A stretch of DNA of 9,278 nucleotides from JBGMEA01 sp041447245 (GTDB lineage: Bacteria; Bacillota; Clostridia; Eubacteriales; Anaerofustaceae). The notes beneath the pieces are model-generated. The model saw only the letters and a program-made list of their open reading frames with translations. It had not been told where the DNA came from and ran no database searches. Where the stretch lies: the NCBI GenBank assembly GCA_041447245.1, contig JBGMEA010000013.1, forward strand, positions 1 through 9,278, written 5' to 3'. The translations under genes were made by a program, and so were the position numbers. Below are positions 1 to 6,745 of this stretch, piece after piece; the stretch's first letter is position 1, and each line of letters starts with the position of its first letter.

Positions 1-1
1 C

Positions 2-121
2 AACATCAAGGTAACGATTGACCTGATTACTCCGATTGCAATGGAAAAAGAACTTCGATTTGCAATCCGTGAAGGCGGAAGAACCGTCGGAGCGGGTGTC
101 GTGGTCGAAATCATCGAATAA
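2..121 (+). CDS. tuf: Elongation factor Tu, C-terminal end (partial)
   Basis: The open frame entering from the left edge encodes the last 39 residues of EF-Tu and stops at TAA. The readable end includes LITPIAMEKELRFAIREGG and then RTVGAGVVVEIIE, the highly conserved end of EF-Tu domain 3, where FAIREGGRTVGAGVV is near-invariant in bacteria. EF-Tu is the cytosolic GTPase that delivers aminoacyl-tRNA to the ribosome; its GTPase domain lies outside the window. A strong hairpin about 20 bases downstream ends the transcript, so tuf is the last gene of its unit. The identification rests on motif recognition and is very secure. Confidence 0.94.
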   Translation, partial: NIKVTIDLITPIAMEKELRFAIREGGRTVGAGVVVEIIE

Positions 122-142
122 TTCAGAGCGATGAAAAACAGA

Positions 143-176
143 AAGTGCTTCCGTTTAAGGAAGCACTTCATTTATT
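143..176 (+). terminator. Rho-independent terminator of tuf
   Basis: A perfect 10-bp stem (AAGTGCTTCC at 143-152 pairing with GGAAGCACTT at 159-168) closes a 6-base loop. It is followed by a modest T-rich tail (CATTTATT) 22 bases after the tuf stop. The stem is strong and the tail imperfect, but the position fits a tuf terminator. Confidence 0.8.
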
Positions 177-200
177 AGCCGATTTTCCGATAATAAAGGA

Positions 201-229
201 ATTACTCTTGATAAAACGAATAATATAAT
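201..229 (+). promoter_or_regulatory. Putative promoter of the zinc-ribbon membrane protein gene
   Basis: A perfect TATAAT lies at 224-229 within very AT-rich DNA. The hexamer 17 bases upstream (ATTACT, 201-206) matches the -35 consensus at only three positions. Transcription would start near 236, giving a leader of about 27 bases that carries the ribosome site. The tuf terminator upstream implies that the gene needs its own promoter. Confidence 0.45.
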
Positions 230-262
230 CAAATAATATATAACAAAACAATAGGGGGAAGT

Positions 263-649
263 ATGAAATATTGTACAAACTGCGGTATGCAAACAGAGGA
301 ATCAACTGGATTTTGTTCCAATTGCGGGAAACCTTTGGAATCGGGAGAAATGAATTCAAGTCCGACACCGATTGTTCCTGCTGCGGAACAGATGAACCAA
401 AAACCTTACGAGAAGCAGATTCCAGAAACAAACAATACCGCCATTGAGGGACTGGTTGCCGGAGTTGTCGGATTGTTTTTCCTGCATTTGATACTTGGAA
501 TTGTGGCTGTCATTTTGTCGGCTGTGGCAATGCCTCAGATTGAGCGCAAAGGACAGAAAGGAAAAGGATTGGCGATCGCAGGGTTGGTACTGGGGATCCT
601 TGATGTCGTATATTTTATCGGGAAAGTTCTTTATCTCATGAATAATTGA
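263..649 (+). CDS. Zinc-ribbon DUF4190-like membrane protein
   Basis: This 128-residue protein starts at an ATG preceded by AGGGGGAAGT. The N-terminus is a zinc ribbon with two knuckles, C4-x2-C7 and C18-x2-C21 (YCTNCG and FCSNCG). A polar Pro/Asn/Gln-rich linker follows (about 25-60). Two hydrophobic segments (about 62-90 and 101-124) flank a basic loop, ERKGQKGKG. The run GKGLAIAGLVLGIL is characteristic of DUF4190 domains, which are commonly joined to such ribbons in Firmicutes. It is probably an inner-membrane protein with a cytosolic metal-binding head. No enzymatic function is known to me for this family, and I infer none. It appears to be a single-gene unit between the tuf terminator and a bidirectional terminator. 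Confidence 0.85.
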   Translation: MKYCTNCGMQTEESTGFCSNCGKPLESGEMNSSPTPIVPAAEQMNQKPYEKQIPETNNTAIEGLVAGVVGLFFLHLILGIVAVILSAVAMPQIERKGQKGKGLAIAGLVLGILDVVYFIGKVLYLMNN

Positions 650-667
650 GACATTCTGCATCAATCG

Positions 668-695
668 AAAAAAACACCCGTTCGGGTGTTTTTTT
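668..695. terminator. Bidirectional Rho-independent terminator
   Basis: The stem ACACCC (674-679) / GGGTGT (684-689) closes a GTTC loop. It has a T run on the plus side (689-695) and an A run on the other side (668-674), which is a T run on the minus strand. It can therefore end both the zinc-ribbon gene (plus) and the feo operon (minus). The stop codon of the minus-strand Cys-rich gene (694-696) overlaps its edge. Confidence 0.88.
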
Positions 696-876
696 ACTGT
701 TTGTCACAATGATCCTGTTTCAGATTATCTGTACAGGATTGATATTGGCTGCATCCCGAGCAGGAGGAACAATTGCCGCAGCTTCCGCACTTACCTTTGT
801 GTTTTACGATGCTTCGAATTGCAAGGATTGCAATGATAATCAGAACTCCGATTAAAAGATAATCCAAAGGTTTCAT
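694..876 (-). CDS. FeoB-associated Cys-rich membrane protein
   Basis: This 60-residue protein has one N-terminal membrane helix (about 5-23), a basic stretch (RSIVKHKGK), and a tail with seven cysteines at 30, 33, 36, 39, 42, 48 and 57. The first five form consecutive CxxC spacings. This architecture matches the 'FeoB-associated Cys-rich membrane protein' family (Pfam FeoB_associated), which lies next to feoB in many Firmicutes and is thought to help Fe(II) transport; its exact role is not settled. The start is supported by GGAAAGGA upstream. The gap from the feoB stop is only 18 bases, so the two are almost certainly cotranscribed. The cysteines may bind iron or another metal in the cytosol (inference). 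Confidence 0.85.
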   Translation of the reverse strand: MKPLDYLLIGVLIIIAILAIRSIVKHKGKCGSCGNCSSCSGCSQYQSCTDNLKQDHCDKQ

Positions 877-894
877 TTGTATTTTCCTTTCCGA

Positions 895-2901
895 TCATAT
901 CAATAGATTTCCAATTTGATAAATTGCAAATGAAATTAACCATGCTGTTGCGGTCTGAAATGCCATGGCTCCGACTGCATATTTCATGCTCCCCAATTCA
1001 CGCTTGATTGCTGCAAATGATGCAACACATGGCATATAAAGTAAAGTGAACGTAAGGAATGTGAATGCGGATAGCGGAGAAAACAGCCCTGATAAAGCGG
1101 ATGGAAGATCACTGGCTGTTCCTGCATTCATCAGAATGGCAAACGTGCTGACCACGGTTTCTTTCGACATCAGTCCGGTTACGAGTGCCGTGGATGCACG
1201 CCAGTCACCGAATCCGAGGGGTGAAAAGATGGGGGAGATCAAAGCTCCGAGCATAGCCAACATGCTGTTTGCACTGTCTGTGACCTGATTGATTCTGAGG
1301 TCAAAGCTCTGTAAGAACCAGATGATGATTGTCGCGATAAAAATGATGGTAAAGGCGCGTTGAATAAAATCTTTCGCTTTTTCATACATGTGTAGAGTGA
1401 TCGTCTTTGCGGAAGGCAGACGGTATGCCGGAAGCTCCATCACAAAAGGAATCGGATTTCCTTTAAAAATTGTTTTTTTCAGCAACAGTCCGACCAATAC
1501 TGCGACTGCCATGCCCATTAAATATAGTCCGACCATTACAAGTGCAGCATGATGGGAGAAAAAAGCTGCAGTGAAAACCGCATAGATCGGCAGCTTTGCA
1601 CTGCAAGACATAAACGGAGCGAGCAAAATAGTCATTTTCCGATCTCTGTCGCTGGATAATGTGCGGGCTGCCATGACGGCGGGAACGGTGCATCCGAAAC
1701 CGATCATCATGGGAACGAAGGATCGTCCGGAAAGACCGATTTTTCTGAGCAATTTATCCATGACGAATGCGACCCTAGCCATATACCCGCTGTCTTCCAA
1801 AAGAGAAAGAAAGAAAAACAATACGAGAATGATCGGCAGAAAGGAAAGGACACTGCCGACTCCGACAAACACTCCGTCAATAATTAAAGAGTGAATGACA
1901 GGGTTCAGTCCGTAATTTGTCAAAGCCTGATCGGTAGCTTTTGTGATCCAATCGATGCCCAAGGAGAGCAGACTGCTTAACCCCGAACCGATCACTCCGA
2001 AAGTGAGCCAAAATACCAATGCCATGATCAAAACGAATACAGGCAAAGCCAGATACTTATGTGTGAGTACCGAATCGATTTTAACGGAAATCATTTGTTC
2101 GCGGGTTTCTGATTTTTTATGTACAGTCTGTTCCGCAATTTCCTCGATAAAGGCGTAGCGCATATCTGCAAGCGCCGCATCTTTATCCGTTCCGAGCGCT
2201 TCTTGCATTTCATCAATAATGTGTTGGAGAATATCCAGCTCATTTTCACTCAAGTGCAATTCATTGATTGTAATCTGATCTTTCTCGATCAGTTTTGTGG
2301 CAGCATAACGCACGGGCATATTGATTGCCGCGGCATGATCTTCTATCATGGTTGCAAGCGAATGGATAGCACGATGAACTGCACCGGTACAGAAATCCAT
2401 GACCTTTGGCTTGATTTTCTTTTCAGCTGTTTGAACTGCCGTGCGAATCAGTTCATCCACTCCCTGATTTTTACTTGCGGAAATTGGGACAACCGGAACG
2501 CCGATGAGTTCCTCAAGTTTTTTTACGTCGATCGAATTTCCCGATGCCGTCACTTCATCCATCATATTCAGAGCGATAACGAGTGGAAGATTTAACTCAA
2601 TCAACTGCAATGTCAGATATAAATTTCGTTCAATATTCGTTGCATCCACAATGTTGATAATCGCATCGGGGCGCTCCTTCAGCAGTAAGTCGCGCGTGAC
2701 AATTTCTTCGGAAGTGTATGGGGAAAGAGAATAGATCCCGGGTAGGTCAATAACGCTTGCATTCGGTACTTTTTTTAATATGCCTTCTTTTTTTTCTACC
2801 GTAACACCGGGGAAATTCCCGACATGTTGGTTTGCTCCGGTCAACTGATTGAACAGCGTAGTTTTACCGGAGTTCTGATTGCCGATCAGCGCAAAAATCA
2901 T
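895..2901 (-). CDS. feoB: Ferrous iron transport protein B
   Basis: This 668-residue inner-membrane Fe(II) transporter has an N-terminal G domain. G1 is GNQNSGKT (7-14), a G2 threonine lies in FPGVTVE (T34), G3 is DLPG (52-55), G4 is NMMD (112-115) and G5 is SAS (141-143). A helical linker follows (about 165-270), then a polytopic membrane region (about 283-668). The membrane part contains the FeoB gate motifs: GCTVPA (403-408), CSAKLPIY (433-440), GLMSKE (576-581) and YMPCVA (622-627). These include the conserved Cys residues proposed to line the iron path. It is shorter than the enteric FeoB (about 770 residues) but typical of Firmicutes. The ATG is preceded by AGGAG about 8 bases upstream. 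It lies 51 bases downstream of feoA and is probably iron-repressed through the feoA promoter. Confidence 0.97.
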   Translation of the reverse strand: MIFALIGNQNSGKTTLFNQLTGANQHVGNFPGVTVEKKEGILKKVPNASVIDLPGIYSLSPYTSEEIVTRDLLLKERPDAIINIVDATNIERNLYLTLQLIELNLPLVIALNMMDEVTASGNSIDVKKLEELIGVPVVPISASKNQGVDELIRTAVQTAEKKIKPKVMDFCTGAVHRAIHSLATMIEDHAAAINMPVRYAATKLIEKDQITINELHLSENELDILQHIIDEMQEALGTDKDAALADMRYAFIEEIAEQTVHKKSETREQMISVKIDSVLTHKYLALPVFVLIMALVFWLTFGVIGSGLSSLLSLGIDWITKATDQALTNYGLNPVIHSLIIDGVFVGVGSVLSFLPIILVLFFFLSLLEDSGYMARVAFVMDKLLRKIGLSGRSFVPMMIGFGCTVPAVMAARTLSSDRDRKMTILLAPFMSCSAKLPIYAVFTAAFFSHHAALVMVGLYLMGMAVAVLVGLLLKKTIFKGNPIPFVMELPAYRLPSAKTITLHMYEKAKDFIQRAFTIIFIATIIIWFLQSFDLRINQVTDSANSMLAMLGALISPIFSPLGFGDWRASTALVTGLMSKETVVSTFAILMNAGTASDLPSALSGLFSPLSAFTFLTFTLLYMPCVASFAAIKRELGSMKYAVGAMAFQTATAWLISFAIYQIGNLLI

Positions 2902-2952
2902 AAATATACTCCTGTCAATTGCAATACGGATTGGTTTGGTATAAATTGCCCC

Positions 2953-3294
2953 CTATGAGTCAGAATGCCCCTCATGTCGGTGTCGGTTCCCTTTGCGTCC
3001 GTGAACATGAAAAGCATGACGTCTCTCTTGATTTAAATGAGTTGTTTCATTCAAATGATGAGGATGATTTTCGACCGGAGTAATGTGGATTTTTGCTGCA
3101 TCTTCAGCGCGAAGTGTCAGTTCATATCCCCGTAAATTGATTTCAATCGGATCTCCGAGCGGCGCAACTTTTCGGACATATACTCTCGTTTTCGGAGTCA
3201 GTCCCATATCCAACAAACGACGACGGAGAGCCCCTTCACCGTCCACTCTTGTGATCACACCGCTTCGCCCGATTCTTAAATGATTTAATTCCAT
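2953..3294 (-). CDS. feoA: Ferrous iron transport protein A with His-rich tail
   Basis: This 113-residue protein starts at the ATG encoding MELNHLRIG. The first ~75 residues are a normal FeoA SH3-like domain (GRSGVITRV, LRRRLLDMGLTP, then DPIEINLRGYELTLRAEDAAKI), a cytosolic partner of FeoB. The last ~38 residues form a polar extension with ten histidines (77, 79, 80, 86, 93, 96, 98, 105, 107, 110) that ordinary FeoA of about 75-80 residues lacks. The frame is open upstream to an ATG ending at 3321. That ATG lies inside the operator only a few bases after the predicted transcription start and has no ribosome site. The internal ATG at 3292-3294 has GGAGA (3305-3309) about 10 bases upstream and matches where FeoA proteins begin. 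The tail could hold Fe(II) or another metal (inference). Confidence 0.9.
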   Translation of the reverse strand: MELNHLRIGRSGVITRVDGEGALRRRLLDMGLTPKTRVYVRKVAPLGDPIEINLRGYELTLRAEDAAKIHITPVENHPHHLNETTHLNQERRHAFHVHGRKGNRHRHEGHSDS

Positions 3295-3308
3295 GATGCT
3301 ATCATCTC

Positions 3309-3334
3309 CATTAGTTAGCATTTGCTAACTAATG
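3309..3334. promoter_or_regulatory. DtxR/IdeR-like iron operator of the feo operon
   Basis: A perfect palindrome with 12-bp arms (3309-3320 and 3323-3334) around a TT centre has the core TTAGTTAGCA / TGCTAACTAA. It resembles the TTAGGTTAG-type dyads bound by metal-dependent DtxR/IdeR-family repressors. It lies just downstream of the -10 hexamer and covers the predicted transcription start, the expected place for repression when iron is plentiful. No repressor gene is in the window, so the family assignment comes from site shape and gene context. A Fur site is less likely because the GATAATGATAATCATTATC pattern is absent. Confidence 0.75.
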
Positions 3335-3336
3335 TA

Positions 3337-3365
3337 AGTTTATCATTGCTGATTAGAAATGTCAA
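3337..3365 (-). promoter_or_regulatory. Promoter of the feoA-feoB operon
   Basis: On the minus strand a consensus -35 TTGACA (3360-3365) is followed after exactly 17 bases by TAAACT (3337-3342), which matches TATAAT at four of six positions. The start site would fall near 3330, inside the palindromic operator. The leader to the chosen feoA start would be about 36 bases. Confidence 0.7.
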
Positions 3366-3483
3366 CAGGAATGTTTTCACAAAATAGAATCACGATATTG
3401 CTTCTGGCGCATGTTCAAATTGATGGAATTAGGCTGAATGATGATTTTTAAAGCAGAACACCTTATTAAGAGGATATGAAATC

Positions 3484-3624
3484 ATGGATGCAAGAAATCA
3501 GGCAAATTGGCAGGAAACGGTCTTCGTTCGCCATAATGTTGATGTTGAGATATTTCGGAGCGTCCGACGAGGGATGAATTATCAAGTGAAGTGCAACATG
3601 AATACTTCAGGATCAGACAATTAA
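3484..3624 (+). pseudogene. Short open frame running into the repeat (46 codons, doubtful)
   Basis: The frame begins MDARNQANWQETVF after AAGAGG and a somewhat long 10-base spacing, and ends at TAA. I do not recognise the first ~30 residues. From about codon 31 the coding sequence is the repeat shared with the right edge of the window, giving YQVKCN; the repeat gives CQVKCN at the other copy. The simplest reading is a gene start or gene fragment cut by the repeat, or a chance frame. No function can be assigned. Confidence 0.25.
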
Positions 3625-3675
3625 TGTGACTGATGGTTCAGTAAATGATTCTCCCATAATACATTAGAGATATCA
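3575..3675 (+). repeat. Decayed copy of an IS-end-like direct repeat (copy A)
   Basis: Two blocks match 9154-9266 in the same order and orientation. The first is 3575-3599 (containing TCAAGTGAAGTGCAACAT), with 24 of 25 bases identical. The second is 3645-3675 (containing TTAGAGATATCA), with 28 of 31 bases identical. The DNA between them is diverged and 12 bases shorter than in the other copy. Flanking DNA on the left does not match. A pattern of a sharp outer edge plus an inner conserved block fits the left end of an insertion sequence whose remainder has been lost. No transposase can be read after it. The IS family is uncertain. Confidence 0.6.
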
Positions 3676-3823
3676 GAGTGAAACTGGAACATGTCGCGGC
3701 AAAAGTGTGTGATTTGTAAGAAAAGGCAATTATGCCGATTCAGAACCAGGGCAATCAGGCTGACCATGATTTACAATAGTACTAGAAAGCATAAATGATA
3801 TATTCTACATCATCCGTGGTGGA

Positions 3824-5386
3824 TTACGCATTCTTTGAGATTTGGCTGTTATTGATGTGCCAAAAAGATAGTGATAAATAAAGGAGTTCTTCATTCGAAT
3901 TAAAATCAACTGAAATCAAATTATCAATTCTTTGCAATCTATTTAATAAAGAGCTGCGATGTATATAAAGTTTTTTCGCGGTTTCCGACGCATTAAGTTT
4001 ACATTCAAAATATTGATATAGAGTTGCATAATATTCAGTGCCCTTTATCTTATCATGTTCTTTTAATTTTTGTAATTTTTCGCTATATAAGTACATAGGG
4101 TAATTTGAAAATTTTCCAAGAGACGAACTCAGCATATAATGTAAAGCGATGTCGTCAAAATGAAAACACCATTGGGTCGGTGCGGCACTCAGCCCTTCGG
4201 TTATTGCAATTTGCGTTTGGATATAAGCACCGCTCATGTAGTTCGGGTCTTTAAAATTTCGGCTGATTCCAGCAATCAGCAAATTTTCACGCAGATAACA
4301 AACAAGCAACTGGTAAAAATCTTTTTTCTCTTCCATCGTATAATAAGTATAATTTACAAGAAGAAGAGTTTTTCCATCATATTCTGAACCAATGCAGTTT
4401 TTCCATAGTTTCTCAGTTTCGGTAATAATATGTTTCGAATAAGGCTGTTTGTCATATCTTAGATCGGGAGAGAATTGAATAAGCTGTAAATCATCGGTTC
4501 TTTCCCATCCTATGCTTGTAAGTTCTTTATTCCATTCGTGAATGGATACTGTTTCGTCCGCTATATATTTATTGAGCAAATATCGAAATTCGCTCGTCGT
4601 TGCTTTTTTTATCCAAAATGTCTGGTATTTTGCATATATATTTACAATACACTCAGCAATTTTTTCAAAAATAATAGTGTAGTACCGCAGCTCATTTTCC
4701 TGACATCCATATGTTCTGACTGCAATACGCCCAATATATTTATCTTGATAAAAGAGGTTTTTTAGAAAACTATCGCCAAAAGTGAAAGATCGAAAAAAGA
4801 CATCTTTTTTTAATCTTATTTTATCGGCATCTGGCAATGTATAATATTCCTCCAAAATATATTTCGGAAGAGCGTCGTCATGTCCGTTTTCCGATTCGAT
4901 TAATCCCTGATTTGATGCAAAATCAGAGTACGCAACATATTGAAATTCCTTATCCATAAGACATACTGTCTCAGGAGTAACCATTGTACAACTGTCGATT
5001 ATTTTTTTATATCCGTCTTTATCGTGTAAAGAAAGTTCCAGCAGATGCTCCCATTCAGTGAATTGATCATATATTTCCATTAATCGGTTGAAGACAGCCG
5101 TAAAAGGGACGTGATTTGTTATTAAAATCGATGAAGAACATATTGGTTCCGAATAATTTAATGCTCCTCCAATATAGATCATTAATGAATTTCGAAAATT
5201 TGGCTTTATAGCATCAGTATCTGAGATATTGTTTTTATCCGCAATAATAACGTGTCCGGAAAGGAATTCGGAATTTTCAAAAAACCGAGGTTTTTTGAAT
5301 TCTGTAACAGTATGGCTTCGAAATGTAAATATGGCATCGAAGTATTTGGACAGTTGATAAAAAATGATATCTTGCGAAAGTAACAT
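3824..5386 (-). CDS. PucR/CdaR-type transcriptional regulator
   Basis: This 520-residue protein ends in a PucR C-terminal helix-turn-helix (HTH_30-like). The last ~65 residues read LYQYFECKLNASETAKKLYI, then HRSSLLNRLQRI (about 466-486). This 'N-xx-ETA-xx-L-x-(I/V)-HR-x-(S/T)L-x-x-RL-x-(K/R)I' pattern is diagnostic of PucR/CdaR regulators. The N-terminal ~110 residues resemble a PucR-like sensory region, and the middle (about 150-260) resembles a GAF/PAS-type ligand domain (weaker, by eye). Such proteins usually activate adjacent catabolic or transport genes when an effector is bound. The ATG has AAGGGA (5397-5402) 10 bases upstream. The gene is divergent from the URO-D/transporter operon across 207 bases, which makes it the probable local regulator. 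The coding DNA is AT-rich compared with feoB. Confidence 0.82.
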   Translation of the reverse strand: MLLSQDIIFYQLSKYFDAIFTFRSHTVTEFKKPRFFENSEFLSGHVIIADKNNISDTDAIKPNFRNSLMIYIGGALNYSEPICSSSILITNHVPFTAVFNRLMEIYDQFTEWEHLLELSLHDKDGYKKIIDSCTMVTPETVCLMDKEFQYVAYSDFASNQGLIESENGHDDALPKYILEEYYTLPDADKIRLKKDVFFRSFTFGDSFLKNLFYQDKYIGRIAVRTYGCQENELRYYTIIFEKIAECIVNIYAKYQTFWIKKATTSEFRYLLNKYIADETVSIHEWNKELTSIGWERTDDLQLIQFSPDLRYDKQPYSKHIITETEKLWKNCIGSEYDGKTLLLVNYTYYTMEEKKDFYQLLVCYLRENLLIAGISRNFKDPNYMSGAYIQTQIAITEGLSAAPTQWCFHFDDIALHYMLSSSLGKFSNYPMYLYSEKLQKLKEHDKIKGTEYYATLYQYFECKLNASETAKKLYIHRSSLLNRLQRIDNLISVDFNSNEELLYLSLSFWHINNSQISKNA

Positions 5387-5420
5387 TGTAAAATTGTCCC
5401 TTAAATCAATTTATATTTTA

Positions 5421-5451
5421 AGTATATCATAATGCAGAAATAATTGCGCAA
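5421..5451 (-). promoter_or_regulatory. Possible promoter of the PucR-type regulator
   Basis: On the minus strand TATACT (5421-5426, five of six consensus positions) lies 19 bases from a weak -35, TTGCGC (5446-5451). The spacing is long, so the promoter may depend on a regulator. A start near 5414 would give a short leader containing AAGGGA. The -35 falls in a perfect 10-bp palindrome ATTGCGCAAT (5443-5452). Confidence 0.3.
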
Positions 5452-5458
5452 TAAAATT

Positions 5459-5497
5459 ATCCTACATGTTGTAGGATGGTCGAGGTAAATGTAGTAT
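5459..5497. promoter_or_regulatory. Palindromic operator plus extra half-site in the divergent region
   Basis: The palindrome ATCCTACATGTTGTAGGAT (5459-5477) has 8-bp perfect arms around TGT. A similar half-site, TGTAGTAT (5490-5497), starts exactly 20 bases after the right arm TGTAGGAT (5470-5477), about two helical turns. It lies upstream of the plus-strand -35 (5509) and next to the likely regulator promoter. It is therefore well placed for a dimeric activator serving the URO-D operon while controlling its own gene. Binding by the PucR-type protein is inferred from position only. Confidence 0.55.
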
Positions 5498-5508
5498 GTT
5501 TTGACGGC

Positions 5509-5537
5509 TTTACAATTTCTGTGCATTTATATAAAAT
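5509..5537 (+). promoter_or_regulatory. Promoter of the URO-D / transporter operon
   Basis: TTTACA (5509-5514) and TAAAAT (5532-5537), each five of six to consensus, are separated by exactly 17 bases. A start near 5544 gives a leader of about 50 bases ending in a strong ribosome site. The palindrome and half-site lie immediately upstream, as for an activator-controlled promoter. Confidence 0.6.
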
Positions 5538-5593
5538 TCAAATTAAGTTCTTCAACTGACGCTATCGATTCAAATTTAAGGAGGTGTTTTAAC

Positions 5594-6745
5594 ATGATTA
5601 GAGAAGAATTTGATTATGAAAAAGAACACAAAATAGTTGGCTGGTATCCCCCGGTAAAAGGAGCTATTTGGTTCAGCCCGGAAGGAATGCCTTCCACTCC
5701 TCGCTATTACCGTCCCATAGAAGCGAGAGAAAATTTTAAAATGTTGTTTAAAAATGAAATTCCTTATTGGATTCCGGATTGCGGTCCGGTTTCAACCGAT
5801 GTCACTGCATTCCGTCCTCGGCAGCATCCGGACAATCTTGCGAATCATCAAGCATTTGATGGCGGCGATACGATTGATTTTGATCGGCTTGGGGATACAT
5901 TGCCCGGATGGTTTGATATTGAATATCAATGGGAACCTCAATGCGGAGGAGCTTCACCAAAACCCGGGAAAGTTAAAATTTCTGATATTGCAAAATGGGA
6001 AGATTCTATTACATTTCCCAATCTGGACGAAATGGATTGGGAAGGCATTTTGGCAATGAATAAAGAATATTTAAATACGGACAGAGTAAATCAGCTCGGA
6101 CTCCAATTTAGTTTTTGGGAAAGGTTGATGAATGCTATGGGGGTTGCCGAAGCTGCCATGGCTTTGATTGATGAAGAACAACAGGAGGGAGTTCACAGAT
6201 TCTTTGATAAGCTGTCGGATTTGTATATTGAGTATGTGCAGCGTATGTGCAAATGCTGTAAATTAGATTCAATTGTTGTCCATGACGACTGGGGACATGC
6301 ATCGGGAGCATTTTTTTCTTTGGATACATGCCGTGAAATGATCGTTCCGTATTTCAAACGATTTATAAAAGCATGCCACAACGAAGGATTGATTTTTGAA
6401 CATCATTGCTGTGGGAAAGCGGAGTCACTGGTCCCTGCGATGATCGAATCTGGAGTAGATTATTGGATGCCGCAACCCGCATTAAATGATTTGGATAAAT
6501 TAATTGAGACATATCGTAACGATCCGATTACTTTTGCAGTTTCAAGTCCAAAATTGAGTACGGATATGAGTGAAGAGCAAATTCAGAAAATGGCTGAATC
6601 GTGGGTTGAAAAGTATAAGGATAAAGGTGTTTTATTGGGACCCAATATGATCGTATCGCCGGACAATGATTTTGGTCAGTATCCGATTTTTAAGAATGCT
6701 GTTTACATGTTCAGTCGTATTGCTTATCAAGATGCCGAAATTTAA
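5594..6745 (+). CDS. Uroporphyrinogen decarboxylase-family (MtaA/HemE-like) protein
   Basis: This 383-residue cytosolic protein starts at the ATG after AAGGAGG (5578-5584, spacing 9), which favours it over an in-frame start near 5501. It has the URO-D family end-of-barrel pattern: VVHDDWGHASGAFFS (H230-D231-D232), then REMIVPYFKRFIKACHNEGL, then EHHCCGK (H270, H271, C272, C273, G274), SGVDYW and MPQPALNDLDKL. Family members are either true HemE or cobalamin-dependent methyltransferases such as MtaA/MtbA, which use an H-x-C plus a distal Cys to bind zinc and activate a thiol. Here H271-x-C273-G fits the first half, but no Cys occurs after 273; the usual C-terminal position reads GVLLGPNM (345-352). 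It is not a housekeeping HemE, given its context beside transporters and a PucR regulator. Substrate and reaction are unknown; action on a methylated or methoxylated compound is only a hypothesis. Confidence 0.82.
   Translation: MIREEFDYEKEHKIVGWYPPVKGAIWFSPEGMPSTPRYYRPIEARENFKMLFKNEIPYWIPDCGPVSTDVTAFRPRQHPDNLANHQAFDGGDTIDFDRLGDTLPGWFDIEYQWEPQCGGASPKPGKVKISDIAKWEDSITFPNLDEMDWEGILAMNKEYLNTDRVNQLGLQFSFWERLMNAMGVAEAAMALIDEEQQEGVHRFFDKLSDLYIEYVQRMCKCCKLDSIVVHDDWGHASGAFFSLDTCREMIVPYFKRFIKACHNEGLIFEHHCCGKAESLVPAMIESGVDYWMPQPALNDLDKLIETYRNDPITFAVSSPKLSTDMSEEQIQKMAESWVEKYKDKGVLLGPNMIVSPDNDFGQYPIFKNAVYMFSRIAYQDAEI

Larger units (their letters stand above)
3335..3823. other. Gene-poor spacer between feo and the URO-D cassette
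   Basis: About 490 bases separate the feo promoter region from the end of the minus-strand regulator gene. I see no conserved protein, tRNA or clear terminator. The stretch holds the feo promoter, a 46-codon open frame (3484-3624) of doubtful reality, and a decayed repeat (3575-3675) that recurs at the right end of the window. Short frames on the right side (about 3660-3820) are broken by several stops. The stretch looks like accumulated remnants of insertion and deletion at the border of an island (inference). Confidence 0.6.

Noticed and set aside
168..431. 87-codon minus-strand frame overlapping the zinc-ribbon gene
   Set aside because: It overlaps the promoter and N-terminus of the DUF4190-like gene and ends within the tuf terminator. 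The sequence shows no conserved feature.
646..855. 69-codon plus-strand frame after the zinc-ribbon gene
   Set aside because: It runs through the bidirectional terminator and is antisense to the Cys-rich FeoB-associated gene, so it is a shadow frame.
2119..2595. 158-codon plus-strand open frame
   Set aside because: It lies wholly antisense to feoB, whose protein is unmistakable here. The translation shows no recognisable motif and has no ribosome site.
3371..3451. 26-residue open frame upstream of the 46-codon frame
   Set aside because: It has no ribosome site, no recognisable sequence, and overlaps nothing conserved; it is expected by chance.
5501..5593. Upstream extension of the URO-D frame to 5501
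   Set aside because: The extension overlaps the promoter hexamers, has no ribosome site, and encodes residues foreign to the family; AAGGAGG sits just before the ATG at 5594.
5594..6745. Calling the URO-D protein HemE (haem synthesis)
   Set aside because: The neighbours are transporters and a PucR-type regulator rather than haem genes, and the HHCCG motif resembles methyltransferase-type members rather than true HemE.
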